Source: Rhodococcoides kyotonense
GTDB taxonomy: Bacteria; Actinomycetota; Actinomycetes; Mycobacteriales; Mycobacteriaceae
Assembly: GCF_001645385.1 (NCBI RefSeq)
Contig: NZ_LVHI01000004.1
Span: 199 to 64,198 of the forward strand
Length of the DNA stretch: 64,000 bases
Direction of reading: 5' to 3'
Positions 35,783 through 44,509 of the stretch are shown piece after piece; the first letter of the stretch is position 1, and the number at the start of each line of letters is the position of its first letter. A program made the position numbers and the translations under genes. The notes beneath the pieces were generated by a model. That model saw nothing but the letters and a program-made list of their open reading frames with translations, was not told where the DNA came from and did not search any database.

Positions 35783-36553
35783 ATGCAGCGTTACGAAGGC
35801 CGCATCGCAGCGGTCATCGGCGGCGGTTCGGGAATGGGCCGTGCGATCAGTCACCGACTCGCCTCCGAAGGCGCGTTCGTCTACGTCACCGACCTCAGCG
35901 AGGAGTCCGCGTCGAAAGTCGCCGCCGAGATCGAATCAGAGGGTGGACGTGCCGCAGCGGTCACCGTCGACGCGACGAACAACGACGATCTCCGCGCGTT
36001 GTTCGCCCGGATCGAGGAGGAGAAGGGCGTCCTGCACGCGTTGCACGCGCAAGTAGGTATGCCGGGACCCGGCGGTCTCGAGGTGGGCGACGATGCGTGG
36101 CAGAAGAACATCGACGTCAACGTCAAGAGTGCGTACTACTCCACGACGCTCGGGTTCGAGTTGCTGAAGAAGGCAGGCGGCAAGGGATCGGTCACGTTGA
36201 CCTCCTCGACGTCGGCGTTGATCGGTTCTCCGTTCAGCCCGATCTACTCGATGACCAAGGGTGCGCTCGTCCCGTTCGGTCGTGCTCTCGCCCTCAACGG
36301 TGCCAAGGACGGCATCCGTGTCAACGTCATCTGCCCGGGGCAGGTCAAGACGCCCATGCTCGCCCAGTTCTTCGGACGCGAGCCCGGTGCCGACGTCTCG
36401 GCGTTGACTGCGGACTTCGTCGCCACCATCCCGCTCGGCCGCGGCGCCGAGCCCGAAGAGATCGCGTCGGTCATCGCGTTTCTGAACAGTGACGACGCCA
36501 GCTACATCACCGGCGTCACCATCCCCGTCGACGGCGGCCTCACCGCTCAATAG
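35783..36553 (+). CDS. Short-chain dehydrogenase/reductase
   Basis: A 256-residue SDR with a slightly unusual cofactor motif GGGSGMG (near residue 13), the catalytic serine in LTSSTSALIG and the YSMTK pair. The normal NNAG is replaced by HAQVGMPG. VTDLSE after strand 2 suggests NAD. The start at 35783 follows an AAGGAG site. It lies 31 bp after the acyl-CoA dehydrogenase and 21 bp before the LLM enzyme and may oxidise a hydroxy group on the same substrate. The degenerate NNAG makes its exact reaction uncertain. Confidence 0.82.
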   Translation: MQRYEGRIAAVIGGGSGMGRAISHRLASEGAFVYVTDLSEESASKVAAEIESEGGRAAAVTVDATNNDDLRALFARIEEEKGVLHALHAQVGMPGPGGLEVGDDAWQKNIDVNVKSAYYSTTLGFELLKKAGGKGSVTLTSSTSALIGSPFSPIYSMTKGALVPFGRALALNGAKDGIRVNVICPGQVKTPMLAQFFGREPGADVSALTADFVATIPLGRGAEPEEIASVIAFLNSDDASYITGVTIPVDGGLTAQ

Positions 36554-36574
36554 CACAGAAGGAAAGGGCTTTTC

Positions 36575-37600
36575 ATGGTTCAGGTCGGCCTACTGCTCAG
36601 CGACGTTCCCAAGTCGGTGTCACCGTCGAGGCAGTTCAACGACATTCTCCGGATCGTCGCGGCGGCGGAGGAGAACGGTTTCAACTACATCGCGATCGGC
36701 CAGCACTTCCTGTACGGCGATCTTCGCTGGCTGCAGCCGGTTCCGCTGCTCGCTCGTCTCGCCGCGCACGTCGCGCCGACCACGAAGCTCGTCACTCAGA
36801 TCATGATCGCACCTCTCTACAACCCGGTTCTCCTGGCTGAAGAGATCGCGACCCTCGACGTCGTGACCGAGGGGCGTCTGATCTTCGGCGCCGGATTGGG
36901 TTACCGGCCTGAGGAATTCGACTATCTGCAGATTCCCTACAGGGAGCGCGCAGGCAGGTTCGACGAGTCCCTGCAGATCATGAAGCAGCTCTGGACCCAG
37001 GACGAGGTCTCGTTCGAGGGCAAGTACTTCCAGCTCGACGGGGTCAAGCCGCACATCCATCCCGTGCAGCAGCCGCACGTTCCGATCTGGATCGGCGCGC
37101 ACGCAATGGGAGGCGTGCGCCGCGCAGGCAAGTACGGCGACGGCTACGCTGTGCCACCCGAAACGCCGAAGCACGAGGTGATCGAGCGCTATCGCGTCGT
37201 GAAAGAGCTCTTCGAGGCCCGCGGCAAGGAATTCGGATCGCAGCCGCTCCGTCGCAACGTGCTCGTCGCGAACAGCAAGGAAGAGGCGATGGTCGAATAC
37301 GCGCGCGTCGCCCAAGGTCGTTATCTGACCTACGCCGCAAAGGGTCTCGACGTCATGGCCGGCCGCGACCTTGCGAACCAGTTCGCCGAGTCGGTCTCCG
37401 ATCACGTCATCGTCGGAACTGCGGACGACGTCGTCGGGAAGCTCACGGACCTGGTGACCACGCTCCCAGTCGACCCACTGCTGCTACGTCCGCAGTGGCC
37501 GACGATGGACGGGGACGAGACCATCGCCGCCATCGAGCGGCTCGGCAAGGACGTCGTTCCGTCGATGTTGGCTCTCGAACCCTTCCGGGACTTCTCGTGA
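36575..37600 (+). CDS. LLM-class flavin/F420-dependent oxidoreductase
   Basis: A 341-residue luciferase-like TIM-barrel protein: VQVGLLLSDVPKS start, FNYIAIGQHFLYG, GRLIFGAGLGYRPEEFDYL and VPIWIGAHAMGGVRRAGKYGDGY. Members are bacterial luciferase-like monooxygenases or F420-dependent reductases. In a catabolic operon with no partner flavin reductase nearby, F420 use is more likely but not provable. Its stop overlaps the GTG of the next gene. This is the third LLM enzyme of the window; the other two are in the KstR-type block. Confidence 0.83.
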   Translation: MVQVGLLLSDVPKSVSPSRQFNDILRIVAAAEENGFNYIAIGQHFLYGDLRWLQPVPLLARLAAHVAPTTKLVTQIMIAPLYNPVLLAEEIATLDVVTEGRLIFGAGLGYRPEEFDYLQIPYRERAGRFDESLQIMKQLWTQDEVSFEGKYFQLDGVKPHIHPVQQPHVPIWIGAHAMGGVRRAGKYGDGYAVPPETPKHEVIERYRVVKELFEARGKEFGSQPLRRNVLVANSKEEAMVEYARVAQGRYLTYAAKGLDVMAGRDLANQFAESVSDHVIVGTADDVVGKLTDLVTTLPVDPLLLRPQWPTMDGDETIAAIERLGKDVVPSMLALEPFRDFS

Positions 37601-39240
37601 ACGCGACCTACCGGGATCTGCATCCGAATTTCGCCGACCCGCAGACGTGGACGCTCGATCACGTTCTGCGCACGCACGCGGCCGCGACTCCGGACGCGAC
37701 GTTTCTGGTGACGCCGGACGAGGGCCTCGAGTTCACCTACGCCGAGATCCTCGACGCCGCCGAACGCATCGCCGGTTCGTGGCACGCCGCCGGAGCCCTG
37801 CAAGGTGACCGCGTGGTCATCATGGCGATGAATTCCTCACGCTTGGTGCGTAGTTGGTTCGCCGCTGCCGTCGGCGGCACGGTCGAGGTTCCGATCAACA
37901 CCAACTACGAGGGTGAGTTCCTTCGCCACCAGATCGTCACCGTCGGGGCACGGTGGGCCGTCGTGGACGACACGTTCGCCGAGCGTTTCGTCGCGATCGC
38001 CGATCACTGCCGTGGCATCGAGAAGTTCTGGGTCATCGATACCGGCACGGCGGACAAGGCGGTCGCGCTGTTGCGCGAGAACGGCTGGCAGGCCGAGAAG
38101 TGGGACGAGCTGGAGAACGGCACTGCGGTCTCGGTGCCTGCACCGCGGGCGCAGGATCTGGGTGCCATCTTCTTCACCTCGGGCACGACCGGCCCGTCCA
38201 AGGGTGTGGCCATGCCGCATTCGCAGCTGTACTTCTTCGCTCAGGAAGTCGTGTCGCTGACCCGGCTGACACCCGCCGATCGCTACATGACGACGACACC
38301 GCTCTTCCACGGCAATGCCCAGTTCATGGCCGTCTACCCGGCACTCGTCGCAGGAGCGAGCGCGGTGGTGCATCCGAAATTCAGTGCGAGCCGGTGGATC
38401 GACATGGTGCGCGACTCGGGCGTCACGGTCACCAATTTCGTCGGTGTGATGATGGACTTCGCGTGGAAGCAAGCACCCCGCGACAACGACCGCGACAACA
38501 AGCTCCGCGCGGTGTACGCGGCGCCGATCGCCGACACGGTCGTCGAACAGTTCAAGGAGCGCTACGGTATCGAGGCGTTCGTCAACGCGTTCGGGCTGAC
38601 CGAGACGTGCGCCCCGATCCTGACGCCGTACGGCGAGAAGATTCCGCCCGGTGCGGCAGGCAAGGTGGCGTCGGACTGGTTCGACATCAGGCTCGTCGAC
38701 CCGGAAACCGATCGCGAGGTCCCGGTCGGGGAGGTCGGCGAACTCGTCGTGCGCCCGGTACAGCCGTGGACTTGCAGCATGGGCTACTACGGGATGCCGG
38801 AAAAGACGCTCGAAGCATGGCGGAACCTGTGGTTCCACACGGGAGATGCGTTGCGTCGGGACGAGGACGGGTGGTTCTACTTCGTCGACCGGTACAAGGA
38901 TGCGCTGCGCCGACGCGGTGAGAACATCAGTTCCTACGAGGTCGAGCAGGCGGTTCTCGGACATCCGGCAGTGGTGGAATGCGCCGTCATCGGCGTTCCC
39001 GCCGACGTAGAAGCAGGTGAGGACGAGGTGCTCGCCGCGGTCGTGCTCAGCGAGAATGCCGATCCCGCAGCCATTCTCGAGTGGTGCGAAGGACGGATTC
39101 CAGCGTTCGCGACGCCGCGCTACGTCCGGTTCCTCGACGCGCTGCCCAAGACGCCGTCGGAGAAAGTGCGTAAGGCGGTTCTCCGCGACGAAGGCGTCAC
39201 CGCGGATACGTTCGATCGCACTGCGGTGCCGGTCGCCTAG
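37597..39240 (+). CDS. Acyl-CoA synthetase (class I AMP-dependent ligase)
   Basis: A 547-residue ANL ligase. The GTG start at 37597 overlaps the LLM stop (GTGA); an upstream in-frame start would be inside that gene. Motifs: TSGTTGPSKG at residues 194-203, NAFGLTETCAPI, hinge VDRYKDALRRRGENISSYEVE. The C-terminal lysine loop reads PKTPSEKVRKAVLR rather than the usual TGKxxK. The motif arrangement resembles crotonobetaine/carnitine-CoA ligase relatives. It activates an acid formed in the pathway. It is followed 15 bp later by an acyl-CoA dehydrogenase. Confidence 0.87.
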   Translation: MNATYRDLHPNFADPQTWTLDHVLRTHAAATPDATFLVTPDEGLEFTYAEILDAAERIAGSWHAAGALQGDRVVIMAMNSSRLVRSWFAAAVGGTVEVPINTNYEGEFLRHQIVTVGARWAVVDDTFAERFVAIADHCRGIEKFWVIDTGTADKAVALLRENGWQAEKWDELENGTAVSVPAPRAQDLGAIFFTSGTTGPSKGVAMPHSQLYFFAQEVVSLTRLTPADRYMTTTPLFHGNAQFMAVYPALVAGASAVVHPKFSASRWIDMVRDSGVTVTNFVGVMMDFAWKQAPRDNDRDNKLRAVYAAPIADTVVEQFKERYGIEAFVNAFGLTETCAPILTPYGEKIPPGAAGKVASDWFDIRLVDPETDREVPVGEVGELVVRPVQPWTCSMGYYGMPEKTLEAWRNLWFHTGDALRRDEDGWFYFVDRYKDALRRRGENISSYEVEQAVLGHPAVVECAVIGVPADVEAGEDEVLAAVVLSENADPAAILEWCEGRIPAFATPRYVRFLDALPKTPSEKVRKAVLRDEGVTADTFDRTAVPVA

Positions 39241-39255
39241 AGCAGGAGCAAGTCG

Positions 39256-40422
39256 ATGGACTTTTCGAGCAACTCGACGCACGACGACATTCGTCAAGCG
39301 GTCAAGACACTGTGCAAGGCGTTCCCCGACGAGTACTGGATGGAGCACGACGAGAGTCACGAATTCCCCTGGGAGTTCTACAACGCTGTCGCAGAGGGCG
39401 GTTGGCTCGGGCTGACCGTTCCCGAGGAGTACGGCGGTGGTGGTCTCGGCGTGACCGAGGCGGCGATCGTCGAACGCGAGATCTCGGCGTCGGGCGCAGG
39501 TATGGGTGGATGCAGCGCAGTGCACATCGGGATCTTCGGATTCGAGCCGATCATCCACCACGGCAGCGAGGCGATGAAGAAGAAATACCTGCCGCGCGTC
39601 GTCACCGGAGAACTGCACACGTCGTTCGCGGTCACCGAACCCGACGCGGGAACCGACACCACCAATATCAAGACATTCGCGAAGAAGGTCGACGGCGGTT
39701 TCCTCGTCTCCGGGAAGAAAGTGTGGATCACGAAGGCGCAGGAAGCAGAGAAGATGCTGCTGCTGTGCCGCACCAGCCCGCGAGCCGACGGCGACAAGCG
39801 CACTGCCGGAATGACTTTGCTGTTCGCCGACATGGATCGCAGCAAGGTGCAGATTCGTCCCATCCCTAAGATGGGACGCAACGCCGTCGATACGAACGAG
39901 TTGTTCATCGACGAACTTTTCGTCGCGGACGACGACGTGGTCGGCGAGGTCGGCCACGGTTTCCGCACCATCCTGGGCGGGCTCAACGCCGAACGCGTCA
40001 TCTCCGCCAACGCGGCGCTCGGTATCGGGGAAGCCGCGTTGCGTCGCGGCACGCAGTATGCGAAGGAACGCGAAGTGTTCGGCCGGCCGATCGGCAAGAA
40101 CCAGGGCATCGCATTCCAGCTCGCCGAGGCACGTATCAAGCTCGATGCCGCGACCGCGGTCGTCGACAAGGCTGCCTGGATGGTCGACGCCGGTCTGCCG
40201 TGTGGACGAGAAGCCAACGCCGCGAAGTACTTGTGCGCCGAAGCGGGATTCTTCGCCGCCGATGCGGCCCTGCAGGTTCACGGTGGGTTCGGCTTCGGCA
40301 AGGAGTTCCACGTGGAACGGTACTTCCGCGAGTCACGGCTGATGCGGATCGCGCCGATCTCCCAGGAGATGGTTCTCAACTACACCGCCGAACACGTTCT
40401 CGGCCTTCCCCGTAGCTACTGA
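39256..40422 (+). CDS. Acyl-CoA dehydrogenase
   Basis: A 388-residue acyl-CoA dehydrogenase. Motifs: FAVTEPDAGTDTTNIKTFA (flavin), VWITKAQEAEKMLLLCR, REVFGRPIGKNQGI and LQVHGGFGFGKEFHVERYFRES. The C-terminal position of the usual catalytic Glu reads MRIAPISQEM and has Ala; a Glu at the other known site is present in GLNAERVISAN. It may therefore use the isovaleryl-CoA/long-chain dehydrogenase type of base. Adjacent CitE-type lyase and MaoC hydratase suggest its product is an unsaturated branched or dicarboxylic acyl-CoA. Confidence 0.88.
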   Translation: MDFSSNSTHDDIRQAVKTLCKAFPDEYWMEHDESHEFPWEFYNAVAEGGWLGLTVPEEYGGGGLGVTEAAIVEREISASGAGMGGCSAVHIGIFGFEPIIHHGSEAMKKKYLPRVVTGELHTSFAVTEPDAGTDTTNIKTFAKKVDGGFLVSGKKVWITKAQEAEKMLLLCRTSPRADGDKRTAGMTLLFADMDRSKVQIRPIPKMGRNAVDTNELFIDELFVADDDVVGEVGHGFRTILGGLNAERVISANAALGIGEAALRRGTQYAKEREVFGRPIGKNQGIAFQLAEARIKLDAATAVVDKAAWMVDAGLPCGREANAAKYLCAEAGFFAADAALQVHGGFGFGKEFHVERYFRESRLMRIAPISQEMVLNYTAEHVLGLPRSY

Positions 40423-40435
40423 GAGGACAGCTGAC

Positions 40436-41326
40436 ATGCAGCCGTACCGCTCCATTCTGTTCGTTCCCGGCCATCGTCCACGATGGGTGGACAAAGCAGT
40501 TGCGTCCGGGGCGGACTGTGTCGTACTCGATCTGGAGGATTCGGTTCCCGCCGCCGAGAAGGAATCCGCTCGCGCCGTCGTCGCGGACTCGATCCGACGC
40601 GTCAGGGAAACGAACTCGGACGTCGGATTGTTCGTTCGCGTGAACCCCCTGGCCACCCGTCTGGCGGGAGCCGACCTGGAGTCGGTCGTCGTACCCGGGT
40701 TGACGGGAGTGTTCGCACCGAAGATCGAAAAAGCCGTCGACGTCCTGCAATACGATGCCTTGCTCGATCATTTCGAGGCGCGCAACGGCGTCGACGGACT
40801 CGAGTACATCGTTCCGGTCGAAACGGTGAAGGCGATCCACAACTGCCTGGAGGTCGCGACTGCGTCACCCCGCGTCGGCGCGATGATCGGGCCGTCGGCC
40901 GAACACGCCGACATCGCTCGCGAGGTCGGATACGAATGGACCGCCGAAGGACTGGAGACGCTGTACCTACGCAGCCGTGTTCTGCTCGCCTGCCGCGAGG
41001 CCGGGATTCATGCGCTCACCGGACTGTGGGAGGACCTCGAAAACCTCGATGGTCTACGAGCTTTCGCGACGAGGGGTCGGCAGCTCGGTTTCCGCGGCAT
41101 GATCGCGATCCACCCGTCGCACGTCGAGACGGTCAACGAGGTCTTCAGCCCGACGCAGCAGGACATCGAGTTCTACCGCGGCATGGCGGAGGCGTACGAG
41201 AAGGCGGAGGCGCAGGGGACCGGCGCCCTGCGGTATCGCGGACTGCACATCGACAAGGCGCACTACGAAAAGGCCGTCCAGTGGTTGGAGCGCGCCGAAG
41301 CCATCACGAGAAGAGGCGAGAAGTAA
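40436..41326 (+). CDS. CitE/HpcH-type beta-hydroxyacyl-CoA lyase
   Basis: A 296-residue TIM-barrel protein of the citrate-lyase-beta family without the lyase complex partners. SILFVPGHRPRWVDKAVASGADCVVLDLEDSVP carries the metal-binding Glu/Asp, GVFAPKIEKA and GAMIGPSAEHADIA follow, and GFRGMIAIHPSHVETVN closes the active site. Relatives cleave malyl-, citramalyl- or methylmalyl-CoA to acetyl- or propionyl-CoA plus a 2-oxo acid (Rv2498c is a mycobacterial example). With the following MaoC hydratase it looks like a hydrate-then-cleave pair for a branched dicarboxylic acyl-CoA. The next gene starts directly after its stop. Confidence 0.85.
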   Translation: MQPYRSILFVPGHRPRWVDKAVASGADCVVLDLEDSVPAAEKESARAVVADSIRRVRETNSDVGLFVRVNPLATRLAGADLESVVVPGLTGVFAPKIEKAVDVLQYDALLDHFEARNGVDGLEYIVPVETVKAIHNCLEVATASPRVGAMIGPSAEHADIAREVGYEWTAEGLETLYLRSRVLLACREAGIHALTGLWEDLENLDGLRAFATRGRQLGFRGMIAIHPSHVETVNEVFSPTQQDIEFYRGMAEAYEKAEAQGTGALRYRGLHIDKAHYEKAVQWLERAEAITRRGEK

Positions 41327-41833
41327 GTGAGAGGACTGTATTTCGAAGAGTTCGAAGTCGGCAAGCACTACAAGCATGCAATGACACGAACCGTGACCGA
41401 AATGGACAACGTCATGTTCACGTCCTTGACGATGAACATCCAGCCGTTGCATCTCGACGCCGAGTTCTGCAAGGGGACCATTCACGGACAGCGGGTCTTC
41501 AACAGTCTCTTCACCGTGGCGCTGATCGGCGCGTTCCACGTGCCCGAGCTGACGATGGGTACGACGCTCGGCAACCTCGGCTACGACAAGGTCAAGTTCC
41601 CGAACCCGGTGTTCCACGGTGACACACTGCGGGCCGAGACGACCATCCTCGACAAGCGCGAGTCCAAGAGTCGCGACGACTCGGGCATCGTCTGGTTCGA
41701 GCACAAGGGATTCAATCAACGAGACGAGCTCGTCTGCCTCCTCGAACGCGTCGGCCTCATGGCCAAGCTTCCGGGAAGCGGAGCCGGCAGGAACGACCTG
41801 TCAGGGCAAGACCTGCAGAAGGAAGGTGCGTGA
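41327..41833 (+). CDS. MaoC-family hydratase (mesaconyl-CoA hydratase-like)
   Basis: A 168-residue single hot-dog MaoC protein with GTG start. It differs from the hydratase pairs of this window: LYFEEFEVGKHYKHAMTRTVTEMDNVMFTSLTMNIQPLHLDAEFCKGTIHG has the MaoC core with N-QPLHLD at the catalytic turn and matches the group that occurs beside CitE-type lyases (Rv2499c beside Rv2498c; Mcd beside Mcl). Likely reaction: water addition to a branched or dicarboxylic enoyl-CoA before cleavage by the CitE-type enzyme. The C-terminal tail is Gly/Ser-rich. Confidence 0.82.
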   Translation: MRGLYFEEFEVGKHYKHAMTRTVTEMDNVMFTSLTMNIQPLHLDAEFCKGTIHGQRVFNSLFTVALIGAFHVPELTMGTTLGNLGYDKVKFPNPVFHGDTLRAETTILDKRESKSRDDSGIVWFEHKGFNQRDELVCLLERVGLMAKLPGSGAGRNDLSGQDLQKEGA

Positions 41834-41834
41834 G

Positions 41835-43307
41835 ATGACCGCAGTGGCAGAGGTACAACAGGATTGGGTTCCGAGCACGCGCACTCTGTTGATCGGGGAC
41901 ACCGACGCGTCGCCGCAGGGCGAGACATGGGATGTGTACAACCCGGCCACCGAGGACGTTCTCGCGACGGTCGGGGGAGCGTCGAGCAGCCAGGTCGACG
42001 CTGCGGTCGCCGCGGCACGGAAAGCGTTTCCGGCGTGGGCTGCATTGAGCGGCGCCGAGCGGTCGAAGTATCTGCATCGCTTCGCCGACGTACTCGAGAA
42101 GGCCGCCGACCGCCTGTTGCCCTCGATCGTCAACGAAGTCGGCTGCCCGGTCTCTCTGGCGTCGTACCTGCAGGTGAAAATGGCTGTCGACGAACATCTT
42201 CGGTGGGCAGCGGAGGCAGCGAAGACCGACCGTACGATCCATCTCGGCGAGTACGACAAGCCGGTCCCGACGATGAGCGACGTCGTTCACCAGCCGGTGG
42301 GAGTCGTCGCCGCCATCACCGGGTACAACTACCCGCTCAATCTGGCGATCTTCAAGTTCGGCGCCGCGCTCGCCGCGGGATGCACCGTGGTGCTGCTGCC
42401 GTCGCCGCGCACTCCGCTGACCACCCTCTTCCTGGGAGACCTGATCAAGGAAGCAGGGCTGCCGCCCGGCGTCATGAACGTCATCGTCGGTGGCGCCGAT
42501 GTGGGGCAACAGCTCTCGTCGCATCCTGGCGTCGATCGCGTGTCCTTCACCGGCTCCGACGGCGTCGGCGCGAAGATCATGGAACAGGCAGCAGCGAACC
42601 TCGCGGGGGTGACGCTCGAACTCGGGGGCAAGTCGCCGAGCATCGTCCTCGAAGGCGTGGACGTCGAGAAGATCGCCGTCGAGATGCATCTCCGCTGGGC
42701 ACGTAACGGAGGCCAGGGATGCGCGGCTCTGGCCCGGCTCCTCGTGCACGACAGCGTGTACGACCAGTTCCTCGAGGCGGGCGCGTCGGCGTTCGATCAG
42801 ATGGTCGTCGGCGATCCATGGGATCCGGCCACCAACATCGGCCCGATGATTCGTCCCGATCACCAGGCTCGCGTCAACGGTTTCGTCGACGGCGCGATCG
42901 ACGACGGTGGCAGGAAGCTGCTCGAGGTCACCAAGCCGTTGCCCGAGAAGGGGTGGTTCGTCAATCCTGTTCTGCTGGGCGACCTTCCGCACAGTGCTCG
43001 GGCAGTACAGCAGGAGATCTTCGGCCCGGTGGCCGTCATCGTGCCCTTCAAGGACACCGAAGAAGCCATTCGGCTGGCAAACGACACGGCCTACGGACTC
43101 GCCGCCAACGTGTGGTGCGACGACCCGATCGAGGCGCGGCGCGTTGCCGAGCAAGTGCGTGCGGGCACCGTGTGGATCAACGGCGGCGGCGCGATGCGTC
43201 CGGACGCCCCGTTCGGTGGGTACGGACGGTCCGGTGTCGGCCGTGAACTGGGCGAATGGGGAATGAAGGAATACCTAGAGGTCAAGCACATTCAGTGGAG
43301 GATTTGA
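41835..43307 (+). CDS. NAD(P)-dependent aldehyde dehydrogenase
   Basis: A 490-residue aldehyde dehydrogenase. The catalytic base Glu262 is in LELGGKSP and the nucleophile Cys296 in GGQGCAAL, with the canonical 34-residue spacing; AITGYNYPLNLAIFK and FTGSDGVG belong to the cofactor site. The ATG at 41835 is just after the MaoC stop, and its own stop overlaps the next ATG. It would oxidise an aldehyde, perhaps a semialdehyde, to an acid that the neighbouring CoA transferase or ligase could activate. Substrate not deducible. Confidence 0.92.
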   Translation: MTAVAEVQQDWVPSTRTLLIGDTDASPQGETWDVYNPATEDVLATVGGASSSQVDAAVAAARKAFPAWAALSGAERSKYLHRFADVLEKAADRLLPSIVNEVGCPVSLASYLQVKMAVDEHLRWAAEAAKTDRTIHLGEYDKPVPTMSDVVHQPVGVVAAITGYNYPLNLAIFKFGAALAAGCTVVLLPSPRTPLTTLFLGDLIKEAGLPPGVMNVIVGGADVGQQLSSHPGVDRVSFTGSDGVGAKIMEQAAANLAGVTLELGGKSPSIVLEGVDVEKIAVEMHLRWARNGGQGCAALARLLVHDSVYDQFLEAGASAFDQMVVGDPWDPATNIGPMIRPDHQARVNGFVDGAIDDGGRKLLEVTKPLPEKGWFVNPVLLGDLPHSARAVQQEIFGPVAVIVPFKDTEEAIRLANDTAYGLAANVWCDDPIEARRVAEQVRAGTVWINGGGAMRPDAPFGGYGRSGVGRELGEWGMKEYLEVKHIQWRI

Positions 43308-44509
43308 TGGGTGCCACCGGACCTCTGGCAGGGGTGAAGGTCGTCGAACTCGGCACGATGTACGCGGCACCGACTGCGGGACGCATGCTCCGCGATTTCG
43401 GGGCCGACGTCGTCAAGGTCGAAGACCCGACGTCGGGCGACTATGCGCGGCAATGGGTTCCGCAGAAGGAGGGGCTCTCGCTCGGGTTTTCACGACTCAA
43501 TGCCGGGAAGCGTTCCGTCGGAATCGATCTCCGTGACGCAGAGGGGCGCGCGCTGGTCGAGAAGCTGATCGCGGGTGCCGACGTCGTGATCGAGTCGTTC
43601 CGTCCCGGCCGGCTCGAGGCATGGGGGCTCGGGTTCGACGAGCTGCGCCGAAACAATCCGGGCTTGGTGATGGCACGGGTTTCGGGCTTCGGCCAGACCG
43701 GACCCAACCGGCTCTTGCCGGGATTCGGCACGGTTGCGGAGACGGCGAGCGGTTTCGCGAACGTCAACGGATGGCCCGAATCCCCGCCGACGTCGCCGCC
43801 GTTCGGTTTCGCGGATTCGATCGCAGGCCTCGCCGCAGCGATGGGCGTGGCAATGGCGCTGTTCAAGCGCGAGAAGACCGGTGTCGGTGAGGAAGTCGAC
43901 GTAGCTCTGTACGAGCCGCTGATGTTCATCGTCGGTGACATGTTTCTCAAGTACACGGCGACGGGAGAGATACAGCAGCGAATCGGCAACTCGACCGGCG
44001 CGGCATCACCGCGCGGAATCTACGAGGCCGCCGACGGCAAGTTTCTGTCCATTGCCGCGTCGAACCAGGCCATTGCCAAGCGGCTGTTCGCCGCGATGGG
44101 GAAGGCCGAGGTGATCGAGGATCCGCGCTACGCGACCAACGCGGATCGCCTACGCAACAACGACGACGTTCAGAAGATGGTGATCGACTGGTGCAGGACG
44201 ATGCCGAGAGCCGAGGTACTGAGCACTCTCGAGAAGTTCGAGGTGGTCAGCGCCCCGGTCAACGATGCGTCCGATGTCGTAGAGGACCCGCACTTCCTCG
44301 AGCGGACTCTGGTGGAGATCACCGGTAACGACGTCCTCGGCAAGGTTCTGATGCCGGGGCCGGTCCTGCACATGAAGGGCTACGACGGCCCGGTGTACGA
44401 CGGCGTTCCCGGGATCGGCGAGCATACTGCCGAGATCCTGACGGGCGAACTCGACTTGACCGCAGACGAACTCGGCGCACTCGCGCGTCGCGGGATCGTC
44501 AGCGCATAG
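43307..44509 (+). CDS. CaiB/BaiF-family (class III) CoA transferase
   Basis: A 400-residue family III CoA transferase moving CoA between carboxylic acids via an aspartyl-CoA anhydride. The catalytic Asp is residue 170 in PFGFADSIAGLAAAMG; other hallmarks are VVELGTMYAAPTAGRMLRDFGADVVKVE and ADVVIESFRPGRLEAWGLG. It ends the operon and overlaps the convergent TetR gene by 11 bp. With the CitE-type lyase, MaoC hydratase and aldehyde dehydrogenase it could form a route for a dicarboxylic intermediate: aldehyde to acid, acid to CoA ester, hydration and cleavage. Confidence 0.88.
   Translation: MGATGPLAGVKVVELGTMYAAPTAGRMLRDFGADVVKVEDPTSGDYARQWVPQKEGLSLGFSRLNAGKRSVGIDLRDAEGRALVEKLIAGADVVIESFRPGRLEAWGLGFDELRRNNPGLVMARVSGFGQTGPNRLLPGFGTVAETASGFANVNGWPESPPTSPPFGFADSIAGLAAAMGVAMALFKREKTGVGEEVDVALYEPLMFIVGDMFLKYTATGEIQQRIGNSTGAASPRGIYEAADGKFLSIAASNQAIAKRLFAAMGKAEVIEDPRYATNADRLRNNDDVQKMVIDWCRTMPRAEVLSTLEKFEVVSAPVNDASDVVEDPHFLERTLVEITGNDVLGKVLMPGPVLHMKGYDGPVYDGVPGIGEHTAEILTGELDLTADELGALARRGIVSA

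Noticed and set aside
37837-40311. 824-codon minus-strand open frame opposite the acyl-CoA synthetase and acyl-CoA dehydrogenase
   Set aside because: Antisense artefact of GC-rich codons; both plus-strand genes have full motif sets.
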